From Microbulbifer variabilis ATCC 700307 (lineage in GTDB: Bacteria; Pseudomonadota; Gammaproteobacteria; Pseudomonadales; Cellvibrionaceae), in assembly GCF_000380565.1 (NCBI RefSeq), contig NZ_AQYJ01000028.1, forward strand, positions 248,001 to 312,000: a stretch of DNA of 64,000 nt, written 5' to 3'. Each line of letters begins with the position of its first letter. Position 1 is the first letter of the stretch. The notes under the pieces are model-generated. The model saw only the letters and a list, made by a program, of their open reading frames with translations, was not told the DNA's origin and made no database searches. Both the position numbers and the translations under genes were made by a program. Shown here one piece after another: positions 43,151 through 52,390 of this stretch.

Positions 43151-44659
43151 ATGAGCAATCAATGTAAAAAAATAATTATTCTTGGCGGGGGTACCGCTGG
43201 CTGGATAACCGCCAATCTGATGGCGACCCATTGGCAGAATAAAGGGTTTGAAATCACCCTGGTGGAATCACCGGATATTGGGATTATCGGTGTGGGGGAG
43301 GGATCAACTCCGCCACTAAAGGGTTTTATGGAGACTATAGGGGTTAGCGAATCGGAGTGGATGCCTGCTTGTAACGCTACTTACAAGGTCGGTATTACCT
43401 TTAGGGATTGGTCGGTCAAACCGGGCTTTACCGAGTATGTTCATCCCTTTGTCGGCCAGCCGGACCAATTTACTATCCCGGCATTTTTTCATAATAGTTA
43501 CCTGCGAAGGAAAGGCGTTGACCTGGAGGGGCACCCGGACCACTTCTTTCTGGCAACTGAGTTGATCCGGCAAAAATTAGCTCCAGTCGCGCCGGAAAAC
43601 TTCCCTTTTGAAATTGCCTATGGCTACCATTTTGATTCTGGTTTATTGGGCCAGTTCCTGCGGCGTGTTGCAGAAAAGAAAGGGGTTCGCTATAAGGTGG
43701 CGACAGTGGCTGGCGCCATGCTCGATGCACAGGGGAATATTGATCACCTGAAAACTACTGATGATGAGGTGCTCAAAGCGGATCTGTATGTGGATAGTTC
43801 CGGCTTCCGTGGAAGTCTTATACAACAATCCCTGAAAATTCCTTTTATTAGTAGCGCTGAGAGTCTGTTTAACGATTCTGCGGTTGTATTTGCTACGGAC
43901 CAAGAAAGGGAGTATGCACCGCACACTATTTCTACTGCGATGAAATATGGCTGGGCCTGGAAAATCCCACTGACTAATCGCAATGGCAACGGCTATGTTT
44001 ATAGCTCTCGCTTTGTCGATGATGACAAGGCGGAAACGGAATTTCGCGCTCACTTGGGTTTGCTGGACAGTGATGTCGAGGCGCGTAGATTAAATTTCAA
44101 GGTGGGTCGGGTTGCCGAACACTGGGCCAAGAACTGCCTGGCAGTGGGGCTCTCCCAAGGGTTTATTGAGCCTTTGGAGGCAACGGCGTTGGATATGGTT
44201 CAGGAAACCGTTGTGCGCTTTATAGAGGCCTATAACAATGGTGATCATACAGATAAGTATAGGGCTGACTTTAATGATCGTATCAGCGCTCGTTTTGATG
44301 CGGTGCGGGACTATATTGTCTGTCACTACCGTATTAGTTCGAGAACAGATACGGATTATTGGATTGCCAATGGCACTAATGAAAAGATATCTCCCTCCCT
44401 GCGCTCAATCTTGATGTCCTGGATGGCAGGCAAGAATATTACTGATGAACTACTGGATCAAAAACTGGATGTCTATTTCCCGAATGTATCCTGGAATTGC
44501 CTATTGACTGGCAAGGGAATTTACCCGGGACAGGAGCAGTTACGTCCAGGTAATGAGTTGGCGAACAAGTATAAAATTGAAGAAATTATGGATTTTAATC
44601 GTCGCTGTGCCCTAAATTTTACCTCACATATTCAACAGTTGAAGTTACTTGTTTCGTAG
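43151..44659 (+). CDS. Flavin-dependent tryptophan halogenase-like protein
   Basis: A 502-residue PrnA-family protein. GxGxxG-type FAD motif IILGGGTAGWITANLMATHW; catalytic Lys in CNATYKVGITFRDW; halogenase motif YGWAWKIPL (WxWxIP); and GLSQGFIEPLEATALDMVQ, the conserved region holding the Glu near the active Lys. ATG 43151 is chosen because the FAD strand starts there and upstream codons fall in the terminator region. Such genes often sit beside TonB receptors in carbohydrate loci; tested relatives halogenate indoles, but the natural substrate is unknown. All key residues are present. Confidence 0.88.
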   Translation: MSNQCKKIIILGGGTAGWITANLMATHWQNKGFEITLVESPDIGIIGVGEGSTPPLKGFMETIGVSESEWMPACNATYKVGITFRDWSVKPGFTEYVHPFVGQPDQFTIPAFFHNSYLRRKGVDLEGHPDHFFLATELIRQKLAPVAPENFPFEIAYGYHFDSGLLGQFLRRVAEKKGVRYKVATVAGAMLDAQGNIDHLKTTDDEVLKADLYVDSSGFRGSLIQQSLKIPFISSAESLFNDSAVVFATDQEREYAPHTISTAMKYGWAWKIPLTNRNGNGYVYSSRFVDDDKAETEFRAHLGLLDSDVEARRLNFKVGRVAEHWAKNCLAVGLSQGFIEPLEATALDMVQETVVRFIEAYNNGDHTDKYRADFNDRISARFDAVRDYIVCHYRISSRTDTDYWIANGTNEKISPSLRSILMSWMAGKNITDELLDQKLDVYFPNVSWNCLLTGKGIYPGQEQLRPGNELANKYKIEEIMDFNRRCALNFTSHIQQLKLLVS

Positions 44660-44685
44660 ATGCATTGAAATCCAGGGATGTTAAG

Positions 44686-44706
44686 AGCCCCGCGTAAAGC
44701 GGGGCT
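44686..44706. terminator. Hairpin between halogenase and minus-strand genes
   Basis: AGCCCCGC (44686-44693) and GCGGGGCT (44699-44706) pair around GTAAA. It lies between convergent transcripts; no clear T-run. Confidence 0.55.
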
Positions 44707-44810
44707 GGAGGTCAGTATAAAGCTGTAACTTCTTGGGCGCACTATATGTAGGCGCCCAGAGAGAAAAATTTAAATAGTCAGTGTTTACTATAGTAAATCG
44801 ACAGGCTAAC

Positions 44811-45110
44811 TTACTCCTCTCCCTCAGTCTCAAGTTTTTGGGTCTCCTTGATATGTAGCATCCGTTTTTTTCCGCGTTCACCGCGAATTTTTACTCGATC
44901 CCCAGTTTTCATACCCTTGCGCTTTAATTCTTCAGCTTCAATAAAGTAATAATGACCACTTTGCTCATCTTTGAGGGAAAAGCGTCTTTCTACCTTTCCC
45001 GTTTCAAAGTCTTCAGAAATAATTTCTTCCAAAGTGCCGGTTACGACCTCCTCTGCTTGAGCAAAAACGGCGAGGGTTATACCTGTGATCAGTGTCAAAA
45101 CTCTAAGCAT
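44811..45110 (-). CDS. Small secreted protein, OB-fold-like
   Basis: A 99-residue protein with a signal peptide (MLRVLTLITGITLAVFAQA). The mature ~80 residues, EEVVTGTLEEIISEDFETGKVERRFSLKDEQSGHYYFIEAEELKRKGMKTGDRVKIRGERG, look like a short OB-type barrel. It follows the M11 metalloprotease lipoprotein by 43 bp in the same direction, so the two are probably cotranscribed, and it might be an inhibitor, chaperone or accessory factor of the protease. That is inference. Confidence 0.65.
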   Translation of the reverse strand: MLRVLTLITGITLAVFAQAEEVVTGTLEEIISEDFETGKVERRFSLKDEQSGHYYFIEAEELKRKGMKTGDRVKIRGERGKKRMLHIKETQKLETEGEE

Positions 45111-45153
45111 ATTATTTATCCTTCCAATACTTTGTTAACTTTCTCTAAGGTAA

Positions 45154-47064
45154 TTAGTTGTAACTCACTGTGATTACAGCAGATTTCTTGATTGAGTCGG
45201 ATGATTTGTACGTAATTGTGAGTCCGATTTTTGAGTCAGTGAAGCTATCACCAACCTGCTCTAAAACTGCTACATGGTTGGACGTTCTACCATTGAGATA
45301 GTGAACGGTTACTGAATCTTCAAAGTGAGGCCTAGGATTCAGTATATCGTGAGCTACATGGTAGTTAACATAATAGTGGTTTTGTCCATTGCTGCTACCA
45401 TTACTCTCTATTTTTAATTGCTGGGGAAGAGAGCCAGAAAGCTCTCCAGCAGTTAATTCAATGGCTTCGATTTCCACATCTTGGGATGAGCTGGAAACTT
45501 GTTCAACTGTTGTTGTGTACTCAGGGAAGAGGTTATACCACTTCATATATTCTCGATGCGCACTGCCAAATAATCTTGATCGAGAACGATTGCCCATTAA
45601 TGAGCCATCAGTGCCATATTCACTATCTCCGCTATCGTTAGTATCACCATCATTATTGCTATCCAGGCCTGCATGGCTTAGGCCGATATTATGACCTAGT
45701 TCATGTCCCATAACATTTTGATCGGAGAAAGAGGCAACAAGGCTCATACCCCCTCCAACGCTGGCAACACCAGCTCCTACAAGACCAGCTTTGTAAGACG
45801 CGTTTGGATAAATGAAGACCTGATGACGCCAGTTGCGTAAGTTTAGTGGCTGGTTATTTTCGTCAACGAGATTATCACTAGCCCACTGGTAGGCTTTGTC
45901 ACGCCATGTGAAGCCGTCATCTGTATATTCCCCTTCCTGGCCGGCCTCGGCACGGGCAACTGCATCTGCAATGCTTAATGTACCGCCGTTCTCGCTATCT
46001 GGAATATTGAAGACCACGCAGTCAACAGAGGTATCCTCATTGCCTGGTTCGCCGTAACAGTAGTGCTGTAGAGACTTATCGTTGATTCTATGGCGTAGGA
46101 ACTTTAACTGCCCAAAAGAGTTTTCTCTATAGGCATTATCCAGTGAATCTTTATCATTGAAGACAGTATTCGCTATGTGAGTAAGATCCCCCTGGTCTGT
46201 TGCCAGGCCATCAGAGAAGTTCATTAAAATAAATACTATACTACTCTCTGATGGGTCAATAGTGGCTATGGTAAAAGTAACAGATTGCTCTGTCCCGTCT
46301 GTTAATTGAAATGCAATGGTATCTTCAGCTGTTTCACCCTCTTTCAGGCTATCTGCATTGTTGTTTAGCGTAAACTCCCAATCTCCATTCTTTAGAAGTT
46401 TGAACTCACCATAGCTACCTGAAATAGTCTCCTCAGGAAATTCTGGAGTATTACCATCGACATCCTCTATCATCATAGTTCCGTTAGCATGCTCTCTGCT
46501 ATTTACGATCATAGTAGCTAAGGGAGAGCCGGGATCAAAAGTGTAAGCGTCATCAGTACCTGTGACTGATATGGTAATAGTTGTTGTTTTTTCTGTGCTT
46601 CCAATGCCAATAGAAAATTCATCTGTAACCAGTTCGTTTGCATTTAGTGGATCAGCCAGATTACTTTCTAGGGTATAGCTCCAATTGCCATCTGAAGAGA
46701 CTTTCAGGTTGCCATATTTTCCTTGAAGGCCAGTTTCCTCAAAGGTTTGATCTGTGTTGCCGCTATCTATCAATTGACCTGAAGTAGTTATTTCAACATT
46801 TTCTGTGACGCTACCCTCACCTCCACTGATTACTCCGTTACTATCTGTGTCATTGCCGGTATCAGTATCTGTATTGCCGCCAGTGCTATTGTCTGAACCG
46901 TCATTGCCATTATTGGAATCACCGTTATCGCCACTGCCATCACTTACGGGGTTATTGGCATTGTCATCGTCCGGACTCTGGCCACTGTCACCGCTGCCGC
47001 CACCGCAGGCTGTCAAGAAAACGGATAAACTGAAGACTGTTAGTAGTTTTAATGGCTCTCTCAT
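45154..47064 (-). CDS. Lipoprotein zinc metalloprotease (M11-like) with cadherin-like domains
   Basis: A 636-residue protein with a lipoprotein signal (SLSVFLTACGGG). A low-complexity Asp/Asn/Gly linker (about 25-80) is followed by two VCBS/cadherin-like repeats (about 85-165 and 178-260), each with GxYGxxxxxxxGxWxYxL. The protease domain begins at ~265 (SSIVFILMNFSDG) and has HELGHNIGLSHAG (HExxHxxGxxH zinc motif) followed by SLMGNRSRSRLFGSAHREYM with the Met-turn. This is the metzincin/gametolysin type. Surface-anchored digestion of protein or biofilm matrix is likely; substrate unknown. Confidence 0.85.
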   Translation of the reverse strand: MREPLKLLTVFSLSVFLTACGGGSGDSGQSPDDDNANNPVSDGSGDNGDSNNGNDGSDNSTGGNTDTDTGNDTDSNGVISGGEGSVTENVEITTSGQLIDSGNTDQTFEETGLQGKYGNLKVSSDGNWSYTLESNLADPLNANELVTDEFSIGIGSTEKTTTITISVTGTDDAYTFDPGSPLATMIVNSREHANGTMMIEDVDGNTPEFPEETISGSYGEFKLLKNGDWEFTLNNNADSLKEGETAEDTIAFQLTDGTEQSVTFTIATIDPSESSIVFILMNFSDGLATDQGDLTHIANTVFNDKDSLDNAYRENSFGQLKFLRHRINDKSLQHYCYGEPGNEDTSVDCVVFNIPDSENGGTLSIADAVARAEAGQEGEYTDDGFTWRDKAYQWASDNLVDENNQPLNLRNWRHQVFIYPNASYKAGLVGAGVASVGGGMSLVASFSDQNVMGHELGHNIGLSHAGLDSNNDGDTNDSGDSEYGTDGSLMGNRSRSRLFGSAHREYMKWYNLFPEYTTTVEQVSSSSQDVEIEAIELTAGELSGSLPQQLKIESNGSSNGQNHYYVNYHVAHDILNPRPHFEDSVTVHYLNGRTSNHVAVLEQVGDSFTDSKIGLTITYKSSDSIKKSAVITVSYN

Positions 47065-47395
47065 AATTTCTTAATTAATTCGAATGTAGTTGATGAAAAT
47101 TGAATCGAATTATAGGGAGGGTAAATTGTTATTCTGTGACGTCGGGTGTGAATTTAAGGTTCCGTTACAGATTATGAACAACCTTAGAGTTCGAAACAGT
47201 CGATTTCTGCCCATATGAGCCAATGGTAGGAAGGTGTTAGTGTGAGGGGAGAGTCACAAGCAGGGCACTCATCGTATTAACGTACTGAAACTATAAGTAT
47301 TTTTTTAATGATCTTCAGTGGATAAATAACTGGTTATTGTTTCTCTGCTTTAGGATCACAGTTTTGTGATTTCTGACACCTCTCTAATGTATGTT
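47065..47395. other. Intergenic region before the metalloprotease, no gene seen
   Basis: The stretch holds the minus-strand promoter of the metalloprotease and the end of a decayed Sel1 gene. No conserved motif was recognised. Confidence 0.4.
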
Positions 47396-48561
47396 TTATG
47401 GTTGTATCTCGCTTTGTTCTATGGCTATTTTTAAATAACGCAAAGCTTTTACTTGGTCGCTGTTACTGGAATACTTTTTACTGTATACCTTTGCTAGTTT
47501 AAGAGATGAAGTAGCATGCCCAAGTCTGGAAGACTTCTTATAGAGTTCTATTGCGCGATCCTGATTTCTGTCTACCTCTAGACATTCTTCAAGCATGCGA
47601 GTTTGATTAAAATAACCTCGTGAAAATTGCTCGCTCAAACGATTGGAGAGCGTTGAGGTAACCCTTTAGCCTATATTTGGGATTTGAGTAGATCAAGACC
47701 AAGTTTTGCATTGCCACTGCCGAGCCGCCCTCTGCTGCCTGAGAGAGGAGCTCGATTACCAGCCCGAGGTCCTGCTCCACCTCCTGACTACCCTGATAGA
47801 GTGAACCTAGATTATAACTGGCCCTGACAGAACCCTGTATTACAGCATACTGATTCTTTTCCGCTGCATGCTGATAGTTCTGTTTTACACCAGCCCTAAG
47901 GCAGTGCTGGTAAGGTATTCCAGATTATTTGTCTTGACACAGAGAGCCTACCGGTCGTAGGCGTTTTCGTGGTTGGTCTGTACTAGATTTCCATTGGCAT
48001 TCAGAGCGCCCATGTAAAACTGATCTTTGATGCATCGACATTTGGCGGTAGCTTCTTAGTTTTTCGGGGCTAGCTGTCCATTTTTTGCTGGTTATGCAAT
48101 TTGTTTTTGGCGATATATGCACTCAGTTAGAGAGCGAGAGGAAATCCTGAATTGGCGGATTTATTCAGATATTCAATCCCCTTGCTGTTATGATCTTTAT
48201 CGCTTATTTCAAGCAGATAACTGCCATAATGAAAATAAGCAGCGGGAAAATCTGCTTAAATAATCCTTCAATATTTTCCCACTGGCCAGTTGTGCTCCAC
48301 AATTTCACTGACCTAAAGCTGGTACAGTGGCTGCATAGTGGCTTGGAAATAATACTTCTGTTCTTGTCCCTGGTGCAGTATCTGGGACTTGGATAAATGC
48401 ACACGCACATTGTCTTCTGGTGGCCGCCCGGATTTTACTGGTGCCAGCTCTACTACCCATTCTGGAGCCGGTGCAAAATGTATTTCCAGGGTTGCGTGCG
48501 CGACCGAATCAATGAGGATAAGTGCGACAGCCAGCGGCCTGCCGGGGGCAAGATATTTCAA
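47396..48561 (-). pseudogene. Decayed Sel1-repeat secreted protein
   Basis: Minus-strand pieces in different frames belong together. ATG 48561 opens a signal peptide (LAVALILIDSVAHA) and APAPEWVVELAPVKSG...GQEQKYYFQATM, like the N-terminus of secreted DUF3857-type proteins, and stops at 48313. Later pieces show Sel1/TPR patterns: HNSKGIEYLNKSANSGFPLAL, GSVRASYNLGSLYQGSQE, SQAAEGGSAVAMQNL and finally QDRAIELYKKSSRLGHATSSLKLAKVYSKKY. Stops and frame changes occur near 48180, 47940 and 47640. No continuous product is possible. Confidence 0.65.
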
Positions 48562-48650
48562 AGTGGGCCTCTATAGGCTTGTTAGCAGGGGCTTTATCGG
48601 TAAGAAGGAGATCAGGGGGCGAATAAGATATTGAGAGAGGGCTTTTATTA

Positions 48651-48676
48651 GCCTGTGCCAGTAGGTTGGCACAGGC
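48651..48676 (-). terminator. Terminator hairpin after DUF3014 gene
   Basis: GCCTGTGCCA (48651-48660) and TGGCACAGGC (48667-48676) form a perfect 10-bp stem with a 6-nt loop, 12 bp beyond the stop of the minus-strand gene. Confidence 0.75.
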
Positions 48677-48688
48677 TGGTTATGGGAA

Positions 48689-49549
48689 TTACTGGTTTTG
48701 TTCCTGTTGGGGCTGTTGTACTGGTATGGCCTGTAGCTTTTCCTTTAGCTCTTTGAGTTTTTCTTTAACTCGTGTGGCGTTATCTGGACCCATACGGATC
48801 ATCAATTTCTGCACACCGGGCAGTTTTTCCAGTGAAGGGTCGGCAAATTTATAGTAAACCGACGGACGTACCAGCTGGATAGGGCCCTCTACTTCCGGTG
48901 CTGCCAGCACTTGGTCAATGGCTTCAAGTACTACTTGGTGGAAGCTTTTATCGCGGATACCCAGTTCACCCCAGGCTTGGGACAAGCGCGGATACCAGTA
49001 TTGATAGAGACCTACCGCCATATCGGTGTTCATCAGGGCGAAAATTCGCACGGGTTGATCGTAGCGGCGATAGTTATCCGGAGATAACTGGTAGCCTTCC
49101 ATAGATGAGCCATCGACAATAATCGGGCCGCGAATTGTTTTGAGTGGGCGATGCTTGTGGATCAATTGGCCGCGTGAGCCTGCATTGGCAGCGGCTACCC
49201 ATTTGCGGACTACCTCCTCGGACACCAGCCAGCGGGATAGTGCGTTATCTGGTGCCAGGGTCATCAGGTCATCATAAGCGGCTTTGTCACTCTCGTTGAG
49301 TGGAGGAGGGGGTTCTCTACCGGGTTCTTCTGCCGGTGCGGGTTCTTGGGGTTCTGGAATGGGTGCGGCCACTTCTGGCTGCGCCATTGTTTCCGGTTCG
49401 GGGGTGGTTTGGGGCTCTTCGATTACTTTGGTGATGGGAACTTCATTCTTCTTTTCCTCGCCGGTCCACAACCAATAGGCTGCCGCGGCGACGACAATCA
49501 CCACAATAATTCCGATGATCCACCCTTGCCTAGACTGGTGTTCCGACAT
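48689..49549 (-). CDS. DUF3014-family membrane-anchored protein
   Basis: A 286-residue protein. One N-terminal membrane helix (WIIGIIVVIVVAAAAYWLW, about 9-27), a Pro/Glu-rich linker (PEPETMAQPEVAAPIPEPQEP), then the DUF3014 domain: YRRYDQPVRIFALMNTDMAVGLYQYWYPRLSQAWGELG...VVLEAIDQVLAAPEVEGPI...YYKFADPSLEKLPGVQKLMIRMGP. Predicted periplasmic domain of unknown role. It is divergent from the alpha-amylase gene with ~275 bp between them. Confidence 0.85.
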   Translation of the reverse strand: MSEHQSRQGWIIGIIVVIVVAAAAYWLWTGEEKKNEVPITKVIEEPQTTPEPETMAQPEVAAPIPEPQEPAPAEEPGREPPPPLNESDKAAYDDLMTLAPDNALSRWLVSEEVVRKWVAAANAGSRGQLIHKHRPLKTIRGPIIVDGSSMEGYQLSPDNYRRYDQPVRIFALMNTDMAVGLYQYWYPRLSQAWGELGIRDKSFHQVVLEAIDQVLAAPEVEGPIQLVRPSVYYKFADPSLEKLPGVQKLMIRMGPDNATRVKEKLKELKEKLQAIPVQQPQQEQNQ

Positions 49550-49740
49550 TCCCTGCCTCCTTTTTGCTGCTATCAGAATGTAACGGTTGGACCACGATAA
49601 AGCCCTGCGGTTTCTCCGTGGTGTATGAGTTTTACATTACTCTCCGTTGCAGCCAGTCGCAAAGGGGAATTGTGCTTTCATGAGGCTTATGGTGAAAAAG
49701 GGATATTAACCGGACGCTGCGGTCGCAATAGCCCGAATCT

Positions 49741-49765
49741 ACGCCCCCTAGCAGGAGGATGTGTG
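49741..49765 (+). promoter_or_regulatory. MalT-box-like site upstream of alpha-amylase
   Basis: ACGCCCCC (49741-49748) and GGAGGATGTGTG (49754-49765) sit ~60 bp before the amylase start. It matches the 25-bp site at 53958-53982 at 20 of 25 positions by eye and shares GGATGT plus a nearby TG with the receptor site at 40081. Shared control by an activator is inferred. Confidence 0.5.
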
Positions 49766-49825
49766 TTTTACTGTGCATATTAGAGTGCAATGGGCAAATA
49801 GTGAGCGGTGAGACAAGAGGAAATA

Positions 49826-51478
49826 ATGTATAAATTGACCAGCTTTTTGATGGCCTTGCTATTGGGAGCCGCGCAAGCTGCTGTAGCTGTCGAGCCGGTA
49901 GATCCTTTCTGGCGTAATGCTACTGTCTACTTTATGTTGCCGGATCGCTTTTTGAATGGCGACACCAAAAATGATTTCCCCTACGAACGGAAAGCTGACG
50001 CAGCTTATTTGCGCGGCTTTGAGGGCGGTGACCTGCGTGGGGTGATAGAGAAAATTGAGGAGGGATATTTTAATGATCTCGGGGTGGATGCTATCTGGAT
50101 GGCTCCGGTGATTGAGAATATCCACGGCTATAACGAGTCCGATAAGCGCACTTATGCTTTCCATGGATACTGGCCCAAGGATTGGACCGCTGTGGATGCA
50201 AACTTCGGTACTGAGGCCGAGTTAGCGGAGCTGATTGAAGTCGCCCATAACCGCGGTATTCGCATACTAATGGATGTGATCATTAATCATACCGGGCCTG
50301 TTACGGAACAAGACGCGAAATGGCCGGCTTCCTGGTTGAGAAATGGTCAGCAGTGTGACTGGTCTGATTACGCCGGGAATGTTGAATGTGCGATACACGA
50401 GAACCTCACAGATATTCTTACGGAAAGTGAAGATGCTGTGGCGTTACCGCCGCAGTTGCTTGAAAAGTGGAAGGATGAGGGACGCTTGGAGCAGGAGCAG
50501 AGTGAACTGGATGCATTCTTCGAGCGTACAGGTTATCCCCGTGCGCCCAAGTACTATCTGATCAAATGGCTGACAGACTGGGTGCGTGAGTATGGGGTGG
50601 ATGGTTTTCGTGTGGATACAGTAAAACATGTAGAGGCAGAAGCCTGGGCAGTATTGAGAAAAGAAGCAGATCTGGCACTGGCGGAATGGAAAGCCAGAAA
50701 CCCGCATAAGAAACTTGATGACCGTGACTTCTTTATGGTGGGGGAGGTCTATCACTTTGGGGTTAATAACTTCGGTCCCACAGTTGGGCGTGCCTACAAT
50801 TACAATGATAAGAAAGTGGATTTCTACCGGCATGGCTTCGACAGTTTGATCAATTTTGACTTCGCCCAAGTTGCCGGCCAATCTGCTGAGGAGATCTTCT
50901 CCAGCTATTCAGTAGCACTAAATAACGGAGACTTGAAAGGTTTAGGGGTACTCAACTACTTGGGTTCACACGATGATCACCATTCATTTGATCGTGAGCG
51001 CGAGCAAACTGTGAGTGCTGCTACCAAGTTGATGTTGGCTCCCGGTGCGGTACAGATTTATTACGGCGATGAACTGGCTCGCCCCATGATCGATGATCGT
51101 GCCTATGGAGATGCCTCCATGCGTACCAGGATGAACTGGGATGACCTAAAAAAGCCTGAGACCCGTAAATTATTGGCTCACTGGCAAAAGCTCGGCCAGT
51201 TCCGCCAAGCCCACCCAGCGCTGGGTGCTGGTGTGCACAAGAAAATCGCTGATATACCTTACACCTTCGCTCGTACCTTATCCGGCGAGCAATCGGTCGT
51301 AGTTGCTATGGATCTGCCTCGTGGAGAAAAGACTGTCTCTGTAGTGGGGGTTTTTGCTGATGGCACTGAGCTGACGGACTACTACTCCGGCAAACGTGCC
51401 AGGGTTAAAAGCGGTAGGGTAATGTTTGATACTCAGGCTGAGTTACTGCTGCTCTCGGCCAAGCCGAAGAAATCATAG
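49826..51478 (+). CDS. Secreted alpha-amylase (GH13)
   Basis: A 550-residue GH13 enzyme with a signal peptide (LTSFLMALLLGAAQAAVA). Conserved regions: MDVIINHTG (region I), VDGFRVDTVKHVE with the nucleophile Asp (II), FFMVGEVYHFG with the acid Glu (III) and YLGSHDDHHSF with the third Asp (IV). A C-terminal beta-domain follows. ATG 49826 has AGAGGA ~6 bp upstream, chosen over a GTG at 49808. Hydrolyses alpha-1,4 bonds of starch or maltodextrin in periplasm or outside. Stops next to a terminator shared with the convergent stress gene. Confidence 0.92.
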   Translation: MYKLTSFLMALLLGAAQAAVAVEPVDPFWRNATVYFMLPDRFLNGDTKNDFPYERKADAAYLRGFEGGDLRGVIEKIEEGYFNDLGVDAIWMAPVIENIHGYNESDKRTYAFHGYWPKDWTAVDANFGTEAELAELIEVAHNRGIRILMDVIINHTGPVTEQDAKWPASWLRNGQQCDWSDYAGNVECAIHENLTDILTESEDAVALPPQLLEKWKDEGRLEQEQSELDAFFERTGYPRAPKYYLIKWLTDWVREYGVDGFRVDTVKHVEAEAWAVLRKEADLALAEWKARNPHKKLDDRDFFMVGEVYHFGVNNFGPTVGRAYNYNDKKVDFYRHGFDSLINFDFAQVAGQSAEEIFSSYSVALNNGDLKGLGVLNYLGSHDDHHSFDREREQTVSAATKLMLAPGAVQIYYGDELARPMIDDRAYGDASMRTRMNWDDLKKPETRKLLAHWQKLGQFRQAHPALGAGVHKKIADIPYTFARTLSGEQSVVVAMDLPRGEKTVSVVGVFADGTELTDYYSGKRARVKSGRVMFDTQAELLLLSAKPKKS

Positions 51479-51485
51479 CAAGCAT

Positions 51486-51517
51486 AAGGCCCGGCAATTT
51501 TTCGATTGCCAGGCCTT
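51486..51517. terminator. Bidirectional terminator between amylase and Usp gene
   Basis: AAGGCCCGGCAAT (51486-51498) and ATTGCCAGGCCTT (51505-51517) pair with one mismatch. It lies between two convergent genes. Confidence 0.75.
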
Positions 51518-51538
51518 AAAGGGCTTTATTAAAGCCGT

Positions 51539-52390
51539 TCAATCGTGTTTCATTTCAGTGGTAGTGAACTGGTTGCACACCATCACGTCCACGTCTAGCT
51601 GGCCGATCACTCGTTCGGCGGTGTTACCGCGCAGGAAGGAGCCGGTTTCACCGTACTGGTTCAGGGTTCCCATTACCACCAGGTCCGCATCAATCTCGCG
51701 GGCAATAGTTTCCACCACATCACTGGTATATCCCTGCTTCACGTGAATGCGGTGTGTTGGTACTCCGGTTTTGTCTGCGAGTTTGGCCAGCGCACCTCGA
51801 TCCGGGTAAAGCATGGAATCCAGGTAGGCGTTTACCAAGTGCAGTTCGGCACCATAGTGACCGGCAATATAAGTAGCCCGCTCGCTGATCTGGCGATTTA
51901 GCTGGCGCTGTTCCAGGGTTTTAGCCTGGTAGTTCACGGTGGCCAATACCACTTTTCGCTCTTCCTTGGCGCCAGGACGGATTAGGACCACTGGGCAGCG
52001 TGCAGTTTTTAATACCTGCCACTTGGACTCGGCAAAAGTAAAGCGGCGGCTGGATTTTGCGTGTACCGGCAAATAGATCATTTCCGCATTGTAGCGCTTG
52101 GATTCCTGCACAATGGCTGCTTGCCAGTCGCTGGACCAGCATACAGTAATTTCACAGGATAGCCCTGCTTCGGAAATAGGCTCGCGGATTTGCTCGCGAA
52201 ACCAGGATTCATCACGAAAGAGGTGGTCGTTTACTGCGCGCGTATCTACAGCCTCACCATCAACGGCTACAAACACTGCAAGGCGCGGTTGTGGATTGCG
52301 CCCGCGGGAAGTGGTCAGAGCTCGCTCCAGAGCTACATGCTTTTCATCGTTGGGGTCCACTACCACGAATACGGTGCTTTGCTGCTCCAT
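51539..52390 (-). CDS. Universal stress protein with two Usp domains
   Basis: A 283-residue protein of UspE type. First domain: FVVVDPNDEKHVALERALTTS..., with CPVVLIRPG near residue 140; second domain: VNYQAKTLEQRQLNRQISERATYIAGHYGAELHLVNAY, then ADLVVMGTLNQYGETGSFLRGNTAERVIGQLDVDVMVC. The GxxGS-type ATP motif of Usp is present in part (GETGSFLRGN). Likely a cytoplasmic stress-response protein. Confidence 0.88.
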   Translation of the reverse strand: MEQQSTVFVVVDPNDEKHVALERALTTSRGRNPQPRLAVFVAVDGEAVDTRAVNDHLFRDESWFREQIREPISEAGLSCEITVCWSSDWQAAIVQESKRYNAEMIYLPVHAKSSRRFTFAESKWQVLKTARCPVVLIRPGAKEERKVVLATVNYQAKTLEQRQLNRQISERATYIAGHYGAELHLVNAYLDSMLYPDRGALAKLADKTGVPTHRIHVKQGYTSDVVETIAREIDADLVVMGTLNQYGETGSFLRGNTAERVIGQLDVDVMVCNQFTTTEMKHD

